DNA of 64,000 bases from Bacteroides sp. An322 (GCF_002161765.1 NZ_NFIN01000005.1:1-64000), one strand, 5' to 3'; numbered from the stretch's first letter, positions 14,532 through 22,919 are shown. Numbers and translations are program-made. The notes: a model not told the origin generated them from the sequence alone.

Positions 14532-17216
14532 ATGATGACAGCTACGACCAATAGAAAATTCTTCAATGAATTGACAAAGAATCCACTGTTTTTTATGGAA
14601 CAAAAATGTGAGTATTATGAAAAACAGATGAGAAATTGCATCGAAATAGAAGAACATTATTTTTATATATCAACCCAGAATGAAATTTCAGCTTTTATAT
14701 CCGAAAAGAAAATAGTTGATAAAATGTTACATTTAGAATATGTTCTATTGGTCGCCGGAAATGAAGTAGAGAATAATCAAAATAATTCATTAGATTCTGT
14801 AACATTTTCATTTCATATAGCCAACCCTCAATATAATAATGATTGGATTGTTATACTTAATAGCTTAATAAATCGTTCTCAAAATTCCGAAGATAAATTC
14901 CCTTTTATATATACATTATGGTTTTTAAATCATAGTGATTGGAATATTGGCCAATTAGAATCTGCTATTAGTAAATATGATATTAAAGTCCAACTTTATA
15001 TTCTTAAATGGTTGCAAAGAATTTGTCGCTGTTTGTCTTATCGAAAGCAACAACAAATTAAGGAGGTTGCTCATTATTTTAATTTTGAGTATGAAATATA
15101 TATTCCAACTCAAATTACTGATGCGCTGAAATATGTAACTCCTATAATATCTGGAACGAATTGTAATTTATTTGATTTGATTGACCATATTTTAGGTGAT
15201 AATAGTGAAGTATGTGATGAAGATGGGAATATTATTTATCATGAAGTCAATACAAATTCTTCAAATGATTTTATTTGCTTATATAAGTGGTTCGTTTCTG
15301 ACAAACCATTAAAGGATTATCAGTTGTTAAGATCAATATACTCATTGGTCTCGGATGAAAGACAACTTAAGATAATACAAAGATATTTTCATGATGTCAG
15401 ATTGGGCAATGTAAGTTTTGACGTGAAACTCTTAGAGCAGTTTAGGGATAACGATTATTTAGAGTTTATGCATTATCGTTATTGTATTAACACACCTAGT
15501 TGTAAAATAAATATAGGGAATCAACTGCTGTGTGATTGTATCTTAACTTTAATTGAAACTCAAGGTAAATCATTTCAATCTTTTAACGGGATTCTTGATT
15601 TTGCGATAAATCATTGTGATGTAACAAATCCTAAGATTAATTTGGGGCTAGATAGCTTCTTACCATGTTGCAATGGTGGAGCCGTCTATAATGAGGCTTT
15701 CGTGGGGTTTATTGATTATAGCATCATAATATCTTTGGATGACCGTAAATTTACGTCTGAAAATCTAAGAAAAACTATTATCAAACTTTTGGATTCAAAG
15801 GGTAAAAAGAAAGATTATCTTACTTGCCAATATGATAATGATGTGAGGCCATTGGATGAAGATTCCAATTGCCTGAAGTTATCACAAAAATTAGGGAAAC
15901 TTGATTGTATAATTTCAGCAACATATACGGATAGATGGATTGTGTCTTTAAAAAATTCTGATTGGCTTGATTTATTTGTAAATAAATCATTTGAAAATTC
16001 AACGAATGGAGATATAGAAATTAATCTATCAGACACTTCTGTAGAAAAATTAAAAGAATCAATCTATAAAATTGCTTCTAATTATAGAACTGAGGATTTG
16101 GAAACTTATATAATTGATTCAAAGGATATGAATTCTTTCGAATGTAAACTTCTATTTGAATATTCTGTACCAAGGACAATGCGAATATATCCTCAAAAGA
16201 AAGTTTATATTGGTTCTCAATTTGATCTTTTCAAAATCAAAGAAGCGCTTCCAAAGAATTTAAATAATGAAGAATATTCAAAAGAATTTAGAAATAAAGA
16301 AGCCGCCGAAGTAACTGAACGAGTTGTATCCTCATTAAATTCTATTTTGAAAGACAGTGTTTATAATGGCGTGTATTTTGAAACTGCATATAATAAGCCT
16401 TTGCTCGGTAAGCTACGGAGATTGTATTATTATAAGAAAACTGTCAATGCTGACACTAAAGATTTTGAACTTTCATTTTTGAATAGGAAGAGCCTTAAGG
16501 GGCTTTCCTTGTTTTGCGCGCCTAAATTAGCAGAAGTCCATAATCAGGCTACTAATTTGCCTTTTTTTTGGTGTAGAGGAAATGAATGTTTCTGCAATAT
16601 TCTTGATAAACAATGTTTGCAAAATAATAGTTCATGGAACCAATATACACTTTTCCATTTTGCGGAAATAATAGGCTTTCCTAAATTACACCAAGTAGAA
16701 TGTGGTTATGAGCCGGATGGCATAATCTCTCTATTCATTGTTGTTGCAAATAAGGCTATGAAAAAGTTTAGTCGCCTCAAATGTCGCGTTTGTGGGCATC
16801 TGATGTATCCTGTAAAGCGTGAAAAATTTGATAGAAATAATTATTATTCTTGCATAAATCCGACGTGTTTGGAACATGGAAAAGCTGTATATCTCAATTA
16901 CTGCTATAGATGTAAAAAAGGGCTCATTGATTCTCGTGATACGAAGCAATGTCCTAACGGTTGGTATATATGCCCAACATGCCTTTCATGCTGTGACGAT
17001 AATCAATATGAGAGGTTAGCACAACGGTATGTACTATCTCATTTACCAATTCCAAATCGCATACAATCTAAACTAGGTAAAGGACACAATGATAAAAGTA
17101 GATATTTTTGTCCATTTTGTGGTTCAGAGTTGTATTTAAAAAATGATAGTATTCATGCTTTTTCTGCATATTGTGAATCTTGTGATAGAAATTTTAATGT
17201 ATCCAATGGGTTTTAA
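14532..17216 (+). CDS. Large protein of unknown function with C-terminal zinc ribbons
   Basis: I do not recognise a named family. The 894-residue protein starts at a double ATG 13 bases after the receiver gene. Residues 1-650 are mixed and AT-biased in composition with no visible ATPase or nuclease motif. From about residue 690 the sequence looks strongly constrained: PFFWCRGNECFCN, HFAEIIGFP and CGYEPDG. From about 750 there are paired CxxC motifs: CRVCGHLMYP with SCINPTC; YCYRCKKG with YICPTCLSCC; and, near 857-882, FCPFCGS with YCESCD, which gives three likely zinc ribbons. It may bind nucleic acid and be the effector or adaptor of the cassette. AT-rich codon use matches the two genes before it. 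Confidence 0.6.
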   Translation: MMTATTNRKFFNELTKNPLFFMEQKCEYYEKQMRNCIEIEEHYFYISTQNEISAFISEKKIVDKMLHLEYVLLVAGNEVENNQNNSLDSVTFSFHIANPQYNNDWIVILNSLINRSQNSEDKFPFIYTLWFLNHSDWNIGQLESAISKYDIKVQLYILKWLQRICRCLSYRKQQQIKEVAHYFNFEYEIYIPTQITDALKYVTPIISGTNCNLFDLIDHILGDNSEVCDEDGNIIYHEVNTNSSNDFICLYKWFVSDKPLKDYQLLRSIYSLVSDERQLKIIQRYFHDVRLGNVSFDVKLLEQFRDNDYLEFMHYRYCINTPSCKINIGNQLLCDCILTLIETQGKSFQSFNGILDFAINHCDVTNPKINLGLDSFLPCCNGGAVYNEAFVGFIDYSIIISLDDRKFTSENLRKTIIKLLDSKGKKKDYLTCQYDNDVRPLDEDSNCLKLSQKLGKLDCIISATYTDRWIVSLKNSDWLDLFVNKSFENSTNGDIEINLSDTSVEKLKESIYKIASNYRTEDLETYIIDSKDMNSFECKLLFEYSVPRTMRIYPQKKVYIGSQFDLFKIKEALPKNLNNEEYSKEFRNKEAAEVTERVVSSLNSILKDSVYNGVYFETAYNKPLLGKLRRLYYYKKTVNADTKDFELSFLNRKSLKGLSLFCAPKLAEVHNQATNLPFFWCRGNECFCNILDKQCLQNNSSWNQYTLFHFAEIIGFPKLHQVECGYEPDGIISLFIVVANKAMKKFSRLKCRVCGHLMYPVKREKFDRNNYYSCINPTCLEHGKAVYLNYCYRCKKGLIDSRDTKQCPNGWYICPTCLSCCDDNQYERLAQRYVLSHLPIPNRIQSKLGKGHNDKSRYFCPFCGSELYLKNDSIHAFSAYCESCDRNFNVSNGF

Positions 17217-17265
17217 CTTATGCTTTTATAAAAGATTTATGAGCAAGAACGTTTACTATCACACT

Positions 17266-18318
17266 ATGTCAACAGATAAACAAATTATAACCACCGATTC
17301 CGGCAAACAAGTAGAAGCAACCGCTCCGGTAATTATCTCCGCCAGCCGCTCTACGGACATACCTGCCTTTTATGCCAAATGGTTCTTCAATCGTTTGGAC
17401 AAGGGGTATTGTGTATGGTATAATCCGTTCAACCGGAAGCCGATGTATGTGTCTTTCAAGCATTGTAAGGTGGTGGTGTTTTGGACGAAGAATCCGGAAC
17501 CTATCTTGCCTTATTTATACAAACTGGATGAATTGGGAATACATTACTATTTTCAGGTGACGCTGAACGATTATGTGCGGGAGGGTTTCGAGCCGAATGT
17601 GCCCAGCGTAGAAAAACGGATTGAAACGTTCCGCAAATTATCGGAGCTGATTGGACATGAGCGAGTGATATGGCGGTTCGACCCTTTAATCATCACGCCT
17701 GACATAACCCCACGTATGTTGCTGAACCGGATCTGGAAGATTGGTAATCAACTGAAAGGATATACCGATAAGTTAGTGTTCAGCTTTGTGGACGTGAAGG
17801 CTTACCGGAAAGTGCAAAATAATCTGATAAAGGAGACTTCCTGTTTTACCAAAGAGAATGTGGAAACGGCAGAACTGAATGAGGTGCAACGGCAAGAAGT
17901 TGTGGAAGGACTGGTGAAGCTGCGTGAGATATGGCGGGCAGAAGGCTGGAACCTGACGCTTGCCACTTGTGCCGAGGAAATTGACTTGGAGGGTTACGGC
18001 ATCGAGCATAACCGTTGCATAGACGGTGAACTGATGGAGCGGTTGTGGGGCGAAGATAAGGAATTGGTTTATTATTTGCATACAGGCAAGTTGCCCGAAC
18101 CAGATTTGTTTGGCGAGATGCCTCCTATTTCCATAGAGCGGAAGAATCTGAAAGACAAAGGGCAACGGAAAGTGTGCGGTTGTATGGTGAGCAAGGATAT
18201 AGGGATGTACGATACGTGCAGGCATTTTTGCGTATATTGTTATGCCAACACAAGCAAAGAATGCGTCTTGCGGAACAAGGCGCGCCATTCGGATGAAAGT
18301 GAAAGCTTGATTGAGTGA
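17266..18318 (+). CDS. DUF1848 protein with a CxxxCxxC cluster
   Basis: 350 residues from ATG 17266 (MSTDKQI); ATG 17239 would add nine residues, and the longer frame from 17143 overlaps the previous gene and is AT-rich, so it is rejected. ISASRSTDIPAFYAKW and VVFWTKNPEPIL near the N-terminus are DUF1848 hallmarks. The C-terminus carries CGCMVSKDIGMYDTC and then CRHFCVYCYAN, a CxxxCxxC arrangement like that binding the radical-SAM iron-sulfur cluster, here placed C-terminally. The function is unknown. GC content returns to the chromosomal level from its first codons. Confidence 0.78.
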   Translation: MSTDKQIITTDSGKQVEATAPVIISASRSTDIPAFYAKWFFNRLDKGYCVWYNPFNRKPMYVSFKHCKVVVFWTKNPEPILPYLYKLDELGIHYYFQVTLNDYVREGFEPNVPSVEKRIETFRKLSELIGHERVIWRFDPLIITPDITPRMLLNRIWKIGNQLKGYTDKLVFSFVDVKAYRKVQNNLIKETSCFTKENVETAELNEVQRQEVVEGLVKLREIWRAEGWNLTLATCAEEIDLEGYGIEHNRCIDGELMERLWGEDKELVYYLHTGKLPEPDLFGEMPPISIERKNLKDKGQRKVCGCMVSKDIGMYDTCRHFCVYCYANTSKECVLRNKARHSDESESLIE

Positions 18319-18335
18319 ATATAAGGATGCGAAAT

Positions 18336-18410
18336 TTCACCACAGAGGACACGGAGGTACACTGAGCTTTAATTATTTCCTCTGTGGTACTCTGTGTTCT
18401 CTGTGGTGAA
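18336..18410. repeat. Inverted repeat of the caccacagagg family
   Basis: The left arm ttcaccacagaggacacgga and the right arm ending tctgtgttctctgtggtgaa flank a short AT-rich centre. It lies between the convergent DUF1848 and AraC genes, where a transcribed stem-loop could end both messages. Confidence 0.8.
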
Positions 18411-18416
18411 AAATCG

Positions 18417-19271
18417 TCATTCCATATTCCGGTATTGCTTGGGCGACATGCCGGTGTAGCGCTTGAAGTATTTCCCGAAGAAAGAAATGTCGGGGAAGTT
18501 CAGCGAGTAGGCTATCTCTTGGATAGTTAGTTCGGTGGACTTCAGCTTGGCTTGCGCGTCTTTGATGACGAATGCCGATATGATGTCGGTCAGGGTTCTT
18601 CCTGTAGTTTTCTTGACGGTAGTGCTCAGGTGTTGGGGAGAGAGGTGCATTTTATCGGCATAAAAAGAGATGTTCCGCTCGGTCTTGTAGTTTTCTACCA
18701 CGATACGTATCAGTTCTTTTACGATTTCCTGGCTTCGGGTATAGGGTTGTCCTTCTTTTTTTACCGGTTCTTGCTTATTAATATTCCCCAATTCAATAAT
18801 CAACCCAGTCAGGATAAGCGGGAGTTGTTCTTCTCTTACCAATGTATTGTTTTGGTGTTTTGCCTTTATCAGCATTTTGAAATAGTCGCGGAATACTTCA
18901 GCTGTTTTCGGTTCGAGTTCTATAACCGGTTCTTCCAAGATAGAAGGAGCATACTGGATAGTATTCGAAAACAGGAACGGATGTTGGATAAGCGTAGAAG
19001 AAAATCCGACAAAGGCGAACCGGCAATCGGGAGTGTTCTCTGCTATTTGCACGAACTGGTCGGGATAGACAATGGCTATGGAATTTTTCTTCAGCTTGTA
19101 TTTATTTATATGTATTGTGATGTCGCATTGCCCTCTGATGCAAAGCAGGAACAAGCATCCGGGTATTTGGGCAGGGATGGCGAAAAGCTTTTTAATGTTG
19201 CCTATTACGTCAATCCCTGCAATGAAATTCGTATCAGAAGGAATAGAAGTTAATGAGTATATTTGTTTCAT
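18417..19271 (-). CDS. AraC-family transcriptional regulator
   Basis: 284 residues from ATG 19271 (MKQIYSLTS); a TTG five codons upstream is not needed. The N-terminal half is a cupin-like sensing domain (ISLY-type strands, KNSIAIVYPDQFVQ). The C-terminal 100 residues hold two helix-turn-helix motifs, ISFYADKMHLSPQHLS and TIQEIAYSLNFPDISFF, ending with the family signature KRYTGMSPKQYR. It lies 44 bases after the esterase gene on the same strand, so it may be co-transcribed with it. The ligand is unknown. Confidence 0.9.
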   Translation of the reverse strand: MKQIYSLTSIPSDTNFIAGIDVIGNIKKLFAIPAQIPGCLFLLCIRGQCDITIHINKYKLKKNSIAIVYPDQFVQIAENTPDCRFAFVGFSSTLIQHPFLFSNTIQYAPSILEEPVIELEPKTAEVFRDYFKMLIKAKHQNNTLVREEQLPLILTGLIIELGNINKQEPVKKEGQPYTRSQEIVKELIRIVVENYKTERNISFYADKMHLSPQHLSTTVKKTTGRTLTDIISAFVIKDAQAKLKSTELTIQEIAYSLNFPDISFFGKYFKRYTGMSPKQYRNME

Positions 19272-19315
19272 TGTTGCTCTTTTCAACTTTAAGGGAACTT
19301 GGCAAAATCAGATAT

Positions 19316-20149
19316 TTATTGGGCTTTCAAATTCTTTACCAGCCACTCTGATGCCATGGATGCAGCGTACGGAAGGTTAGTGCCAAAACCGTGGTTTTCT
19401 CCCGGTATCAGAATGATTTCGCTATTTTTCATTACTTGATGGAACCTTTCTCCGTATGTGTAAGGCACTACACGGTCATCCATGCCATGTATGATAAGTG
19501 CAGGACCTTCGTATTTTTGTGCTGTTTCGTATATGGGAAGTGTAATGGCGGTTTGAATAAAATTCCTGCCCAATTTATGTCCTGATGGCATTGTGACATA
19601 TTCAGGTGCATGCCACGGGTCATACATCGCTCCCATTGTATTTCCTCGTAAGGCATCATCACGTAATACAGCTGCAGGTGCCATAAGCACGACACTTTGG
19701 ATTTCATTGCCCAATTGTCCGGCGGTCATTGCTGATACGACGCCACCTTGTGAATGCCCTAATAGGGATATGCTGGATGTTTGCGGCAAGCTATGTGCAA
19801 AAGCGATTATCGACAAGGCATCTTCTATTTCGTTAGGGACGGTCATATTGACAAAATCGCCTTCGCTTTGTCCGTGGGCGTTAAAGTCGAAACGTAATGC
19901 GCCTATGCCTGCATTTACCAGATTATCGGCTATGGCGCGCAATAACGGTTCGTTTTGGTTTCCGGTGAAACCATGGCAGATGATTACAACGGGGCATTTT
20001 TCTCCCTTTTTCAAATCAGGCAATTGCAGATGTGCGGCAAGGCGTCCTATTGCCCCTTTGATGTAGAATGTAGAATCGGTCTGTGCCTTTGCGGTGATAG
20101 CGCAAAAAAGGAGGGCTATCACACTAAAAAGTTTTATTTGTTTTTTCAT
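19316..20149 (-). CDS. Secreted alpha/beta hydrolase (esterase type)
   Basis: 277 residues with a signal peptide (KKQIKLFSVIALLFCAITAKA, cleavage near residue 22). The fold shows VVIICHGFTGNQ as oxyanion loop, nucleophile S133 in LLGHSQGG, Asp near 226 in HGMDDRVVP and His near 254 in GENHGFG. It is similar to feruloyl and other short-chain esterases. Its substrate cannot be told from sequence; a cell-envelope or polysaccharide ester is plausible given export. It starts 17 bases after the small 85-residue gene, suggesting one operon with the holin-like gene. Confidence 0.87.
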   Translation of the reverse strand: MKKQIKLFSVIALLFCAITAKAQTDSTFYIKGAIGRLAAHLQLPDLKKGEKCPVVIICHGFTGNQNEPLLRAIADNLVNAGIGALRFDFNAHGQSEGDFVNMTVPNEIEDALSIIAFAHSLPQTSSISLLGHSQGGVVSAMTAGQLGNEIQSVVLMAPAAVLRDDALRGNTMGAMYDPWHAPEYVTMPSGHKLGRNFIQTAITLPIYETAQKYEGPALIIHGMDDRVVPYTYGERFHQVMKNSEIILIPGENHGFGTNLPYAASMASEWLVKNLKAQ

Positions 20150-20166
20150 ATATATGTATTATATAG

Positions 20167-20424
20167 TTATCTTCGCTTCTTACCTCTGAAGAAATGCCTG
20201 ACTCTTCTCAGGATTTTCACTCCGGTCATTACTCCGTCGTATGCGGCGATGCCCATATTGATATGTTGCATCATCCCTTCGAATTTGTTTTTGCTTTCTT
20301 GTGGTGCAAAAAGCTGGTGCGCCAAGTGTTGCATACGCTCCTTGGATTGCAAGACTTCTTGCTTTTTATTCAGGCGTTGTTGCCTGATTGTATCTAATGT
20401 ATAATAAGGTTGTTGTGTATTCAT
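20167..20424 (-). CDS. Small basic protein of unknown function
   Basis: 85 residues with no recognised domain. The first half is a charged helix (TIRQQRLNKKQEVLQSKERM). A glycine-containing amphipathic part, MGIAAYDGVMTGVKIL, follows, and it ends RRVRHFFRGKKRR. Its ATG overlaps the stop codon of the holin-like gene by four bases, so the two are probably translated together and act together at the inner membrane. Genes of this type often follow the YtxH/holin-like pair in Bacteroidetes. Confidence 0.72.
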   Translation of the reverse strand: MNTQQPYYTLDTIRQQRLNKKQEVLQSKERMQHLAHQLFAPQESKNKFEGMMQHINMGIAAYDGVMTGVKILRRVRHFFRGKKRR

Positions 20425-20789
20425 TGTTGAGGTTTGTTAGAGTCGTCAAGGAATAAACGTGCAAGGAAATTGACCATTGGCTGGAATATCAAAGAGACGC
20501 GGAAATGGTAAACCAGCCATGCGATAAGAATCAGGATAGCACCCACAATGGCAAATCCTGCTACCATTCCTACTTCTGTGGCAAGGACATAAACCAGCAT
20601 GAAAGAGAAATAGAACAGAGCCATGACTCCCAATGCTACCAAGATGAATATCAAGGTAAGCGTAGAGAGCAGGACGGTTAGTTTCTCAATGGTTTCCAGC
20701 TTGAGGTATTCCCCTTGCAATTCAATGTATTTCCTGAATTCCTTGAACAGGTCTTGCAGGTTATCAATGCTTTTATCGTTAGCGAACAT
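20421..20789 (-). CDS. Phage-holin-like (DUF1469) membrane protein
   Basis: 122 residues from ATG 20789; the frame upstream runs through the terminator hairpin and is rejected. Residues 1-35 form an amphipathic helix (NLQDLFKEFRKYIELQ), followed by two strongly hydrophobic helices (about 38-62 and 67-90) and a short C-terminal tail. This is the layout of the actinobacterial/Bacteroidetes holin superfamily III protein, a chromosomal envelope protein rather than a phage gene. It is third in a small-envelope-protein cluster after the YtxH gene, from which it is separated by a terminator-like hairpin. Confidence 0.82.
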   Translation of the reverse strand: MFANDKSIDNLQDLFKEFRKYIELQGEYLKLETIEKLTVLLSTLTLIFILVALGVMALFYFSFMLVYVLATEVGMVAGFAIVGAILILIAWLVYHFRVSLIFQPMVNFLARLFLDDSNKPQQ

Positions 20790-20802
20790 AGTTTTTCGGT
20801 TT

Positions 20803-20843
20803 AAAAAAAGAGGGTGTGTTCGGATTTTGTCTGACACACCCTC
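20803..20843 (-). terminator. Terminator between YtxH and holin-like genes
   Basis: On the minus strand the stem gagggtgtgt/acacaccctc is followed by ttttttt (20809-20803). It would end or attenuate transcription from the YtxH gene just before the holin-like gene. Confidence 0.85.
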
Positions 20844-20860
20844 CTACGGTTTTTGTGCAA

Positions 20861-21064
20861 TCAGTCTGCATCTTTTACTTCCGATGCGATTTGGTCTGCC
20901 AAATCATCCATTTCTTCACGGCTCAGGCGGATGCCTTTCTTACGCAAAACTTCAGCGATTTTGCTACGTGTGTCCGTACCCTTTTCCGGTGCAAATAAAA
21001 TTCCGGCTACTGCTCCCAGTGCAATTCCGCCCAAGAATGCAGCTACAACATTTAATGCTTTCAT
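20861..21064 (-). CDS. YtxH-domain protein
   Basis: 67 residues from ATG 21064 (MKALNVVAAFLGG). A single glycine-rich hydrophobic helix (residues 5-24, GGIALGAVAGILFAPEKG) is followed by TDTRSKIAEVLRKKGI, the standard YtxH layout, and an acidic helix. The family is induced by general stress in Firmicutes and is common in Bacteroidetes, where its role is unclear. It is the first gene of the minus-strand small-envelope cluster, divergent from the SPOR lipoprotein gene. Confidence 0.88.
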   Translation of the reverse strand: MKALNVVAAFLGGIALGAVAGILFAPEKGTDTRSKIAEVLRKKGIRLSREEMDDLADQIASEVKDAD

Positions 21065-21207
21065 ATTAAATATAGGTTTTAAGTTATACAACCACAAATC
21101 TAAGAATTTTTTGAGAATAATGCTCGTTTTTTCAGAAGAATCTTAGACAAAAATCGGAAAAGCTTTAATATTAACAGATTTTAATAGAAAGAGTAGGGAG
21201 ATATTGC

Positions 21208-21215
21208 TACTTTTG
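21208..21215 (+). promoter_or_regulatory. -7 box of the SPOR lipoprotein gene
   Basis: TACTTTTG matches TAnnTTTG, giving a leader of about 47 bases. No -33 element is clear. Confidence 0.55.
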
Positions 21216-21268
21216 CAAGCAAATAAATCTGCATATATTAAAAACATTAATTAATAAATTCGAGAGAA

Positions 21269-21772
21269 ATGAAGAAAATTGTTGTATTGGGAATGGGATT
21301 GTGCGTAGCTTTGGCATTCTCTTCCTGTAAGTCAAGCGAAAGTGCTTATAAAAAAGCATACGAAAAAGCGAAGCAACAAGAACTGGCAGAAGCGGCCACA
21401 AATGAAACACCGGCTGAGACAACAGTTACTCCTGTAGCTCCGGTTGCTCCTGTAACAACTACTCCGGCACCTGTCCAGACTGCTCCGGTACGTGAAGAAA
21501 AGGTAGAATTGGTATCAGGTAACGGGCTGAAAGCATATAGCGTGGTATGCGGAAGCTTTGGAGTGAAGGCAAATGCCGACGGATTGAAAAACCAAATGGA
21601 TGCTGAAGGCTACGATGCAAAAGTGGTTTACAATGCCGAGAAGAACATGTATCGTGTCATTGTAGAATCGTATGACACTCATACAGAGGCATCTGCCGCA
21701 CGCGATGCATTCAAGGCGAAATATCCCGACCGGAAGGATTTCCAAGGCGCATGGTTGCTTTACGCAAAATAA
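21269..21772 (+). CDS. SPOR-domain lipoprotein
   Basis: 167 residues. The signal peptide ends in a lipobox with C20 (LAFSSC). Residues 25-80 are a Glu/Lys helix followed by a Pro/Thr/Val linker (repeated VTP and VAPV) that would span the periplasm. Residues 85-167 form a SPOR domain (YSVVCGSFGVKANADGLKNQ, then YRVIVESYDTHTEASAARD), which binds denuded peptidoglycan at septa. It is expected to sit in the outer membrane, pointing at the cell wall. It is monocistronic: a promoter lies upstream and a terminator directly downstream. Confidence 0.92.
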   Translation: MKKIVVLGMGLCVALAFSSCKSSESAYKKAYEKAKQQELAEAATNETPAETTVTPVAPVAPVTTTPAPVQTAPVREEKVELVSGNGLKAYSVVCGSFGVKANADGLKNQMDAEGYDAKVVYNAEKNMYRVIVESYDTHTEASAARDAFKAKYPDRKDFQGAWLLYAK

Positions 21773-21820
21773 AAAAAGAGTTGTAAATAAGCAGGAAATA
21801 TTATTCAATATCACAGATTT

Positions 21821-21853
21821 AAAGCGATAGCCTCCGGGTTATCGCTTTTTTTT
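21821..21853 (+). terminator. Terminator of the SPOR lipoprotein gene
   Basis: The stem aaagcgatagcc/gggttatcgcttt has a four-base loop and is followed by an eight-T run. The -7 box of the next gene begins two bases after the T-run, so termination and the next promoter are packed together. Confidence 0.92.
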
Positions 21854-21854
21854 G

Positions 21855-21862
21855 TAATTTTG
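21855..21862 (+). promoter_or_regulatory. -7 box of the PCMD-protein gene
   Basis: TAATTTTG matches TAnnTTTG. Transcription would start near 21869, inside the longer open frame, which supports the start codon at 21890. Confidence 0.6.
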
Positions 21863-21889
21863 CACGCGGAAATAAAAAGCAGACAATAC

Positions 21890-22849
21890 ATGATGAAAAT
21901 AAAAGGAATACTTGGAATGCTTTGGATGCTCTTCCCGCTTTTCGCGTTTGCGCAAGAGAAAGTCGTTCCTATTAAATATGGAGATATGGACCAATGGATT
22001 ACGCGGAAAATCCATGAGTCGGGCATTATCGGAGGAGATACCAAGCAGCTTTACGAAGTGGGACCTACGAAAGTCTTGGAAGGGAATGAGCCATACGTCA
22101 ATCAGGGAGGTTCGCCTTGGGGGACTTCGAATGTGATGGCAAAGGTAATGGGAATTGTGAAGACCAATACCAGCGTCTATCCCGAACGCCGTGGAAACGG
22201 GTATTGCGCCAAACTGGAAACCCATATCGAAAGCGTGAAAGTCTTGGGGCTGGTCAATATCACCGTGCTTGCTTCAGGTTCCATGTTCTTGGGAGACATG
22301 AAAGAACCGATAACCGGAACCAAAGAAGGCGAGAAGAACTTGAACATCGGAGTGCCTTTCACATCCCGTCCCAAAGCCGTCCGGTATGATTATAAGGTAA
22401 AGATGTCGGGCGAACCACACCGCATCCGCCAGACGGGATTTAGCCGGAAGAGTACCGTAGAGGGGCAAGATTGCGCCATTATGACCTGCCTTCTCCAGAA
22501 GCGTACCGAAGATAAGGACGGGAATATCATAGCCAAGCGGGTCGGTACAGCGGTGGTGCGTTATGACAAAAATTCGGACTGGCATAATGGAGCAACGTAT
22601 GAAATCCATTACGGAGACATTTCGCATACCGCTTATTACGATGCGGAACTGATGAGGCTGGGCGTTGGGAACTATCACGCGCGCAATAGCGAGGGAGAAA
22701 GCCAGTTGATTCAAGAAAACGGTTGGGCAGGACCCGATGAAAAGCCTACACATCTGATTATCCAGTTCACTTCCAGCTTGGGCGGGGCGTATGTAGGCTC
22801 GCCGGGCAATACGATTTGGGTGGACAATGTATGCTTAGTATATGAATAA
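21890..22849 (+). CDS. Secreted PCMD-domain protein (putative glycoside-related)
   Basis: 319 residues from ATG 21890; the frame is open to 21860 but the -7 box lies there. The signal peptide is MMKIKGILGMLWMLFPLFAFAQ. The rest matches the putative carbohydrate metabolism domain of Bacteroidetes: WITRKIHESGIIGG, LYEVGPT, then WGTSNVMAKV and FTSRPKAVRYDYKVK, with a jelly-roll-like end containing GNTIWVDNVCLVYE. PCMD proteins are surface or periplasmic and have no proven enzymatic activity. It is monocistronic. A GC-rich hairpin at 22867-22902 lacks a T-run. Confidence 0.83.
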   Translation: MMKIKGILGMLWMLFPLFAFAQEKVVPIKYGDMDQWITRKIHESGIIGGDTKQLYEVGPTKVLEGNEPYVNQGGSPWGTSNVMAKVMGIVKTNTSVYPERRGNGYCAKLETHIESVKVLGLVNITVLASGSMFLGDMKEPITGTKEGEKNLNIGVPFTSRPKAVRYDYKVKMSGEPHRIRQTGFSRKSTVEGQDCAIMTCLLQKRTEDKDGNIIAKRVGTAVVRYDKNSDWHNGATYEIHYGDISHTAYYDAELMRLGVGNYHARNSEGESQLIQENGWAGPDEKPTHLIIQFTSSLGGAYVGSPGNTIWVDNVCLVYE

Positions 22850-22919
22850 GGCAAATCATATATTTGGATGGCTCGATGCAGATAGTTGCGTCGGGCCATT
22901 CAAGTATATGCTGGAATTG

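Larger units (their letters stand above)
11170..17216 (+). other. AT-rich accessory cassette, candidate defence or stress phosphorelay system
   Basis: Four co-directional genes: WYL regulator, HsdS-like/histidine-kinase ATPase, receiver-HEPN-like protein, and an 894-residue zinc-ribbon protein. The last three are separated by 13-18 bases. By eye the DNA is about one-third GC against nearly half in the flanks, and codon use shifts accordingly. The left boundary is in 10796-11169. On the right it ends sharply at the stop of the zinc-ribbon gene, just before a GC-richer DUF1848 gene. No integrase, transposase or attachment repeat was found. The function is inferred from domain content only. Confidence 0.7.

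Noticed and set aside
17143-17265. Longer start for the DUF1848 protein
   Set aside because: It overlaps the zinc-ribbon gene in another frame, is AT-rich, and precedes the conserved N-terminus.
20421-20789. Prophage holin
   Set aside because: The holin-like protein stands with YtxH and a small basic protein, with no other phage gene nearby; this is a chromosomal envelope cluster.
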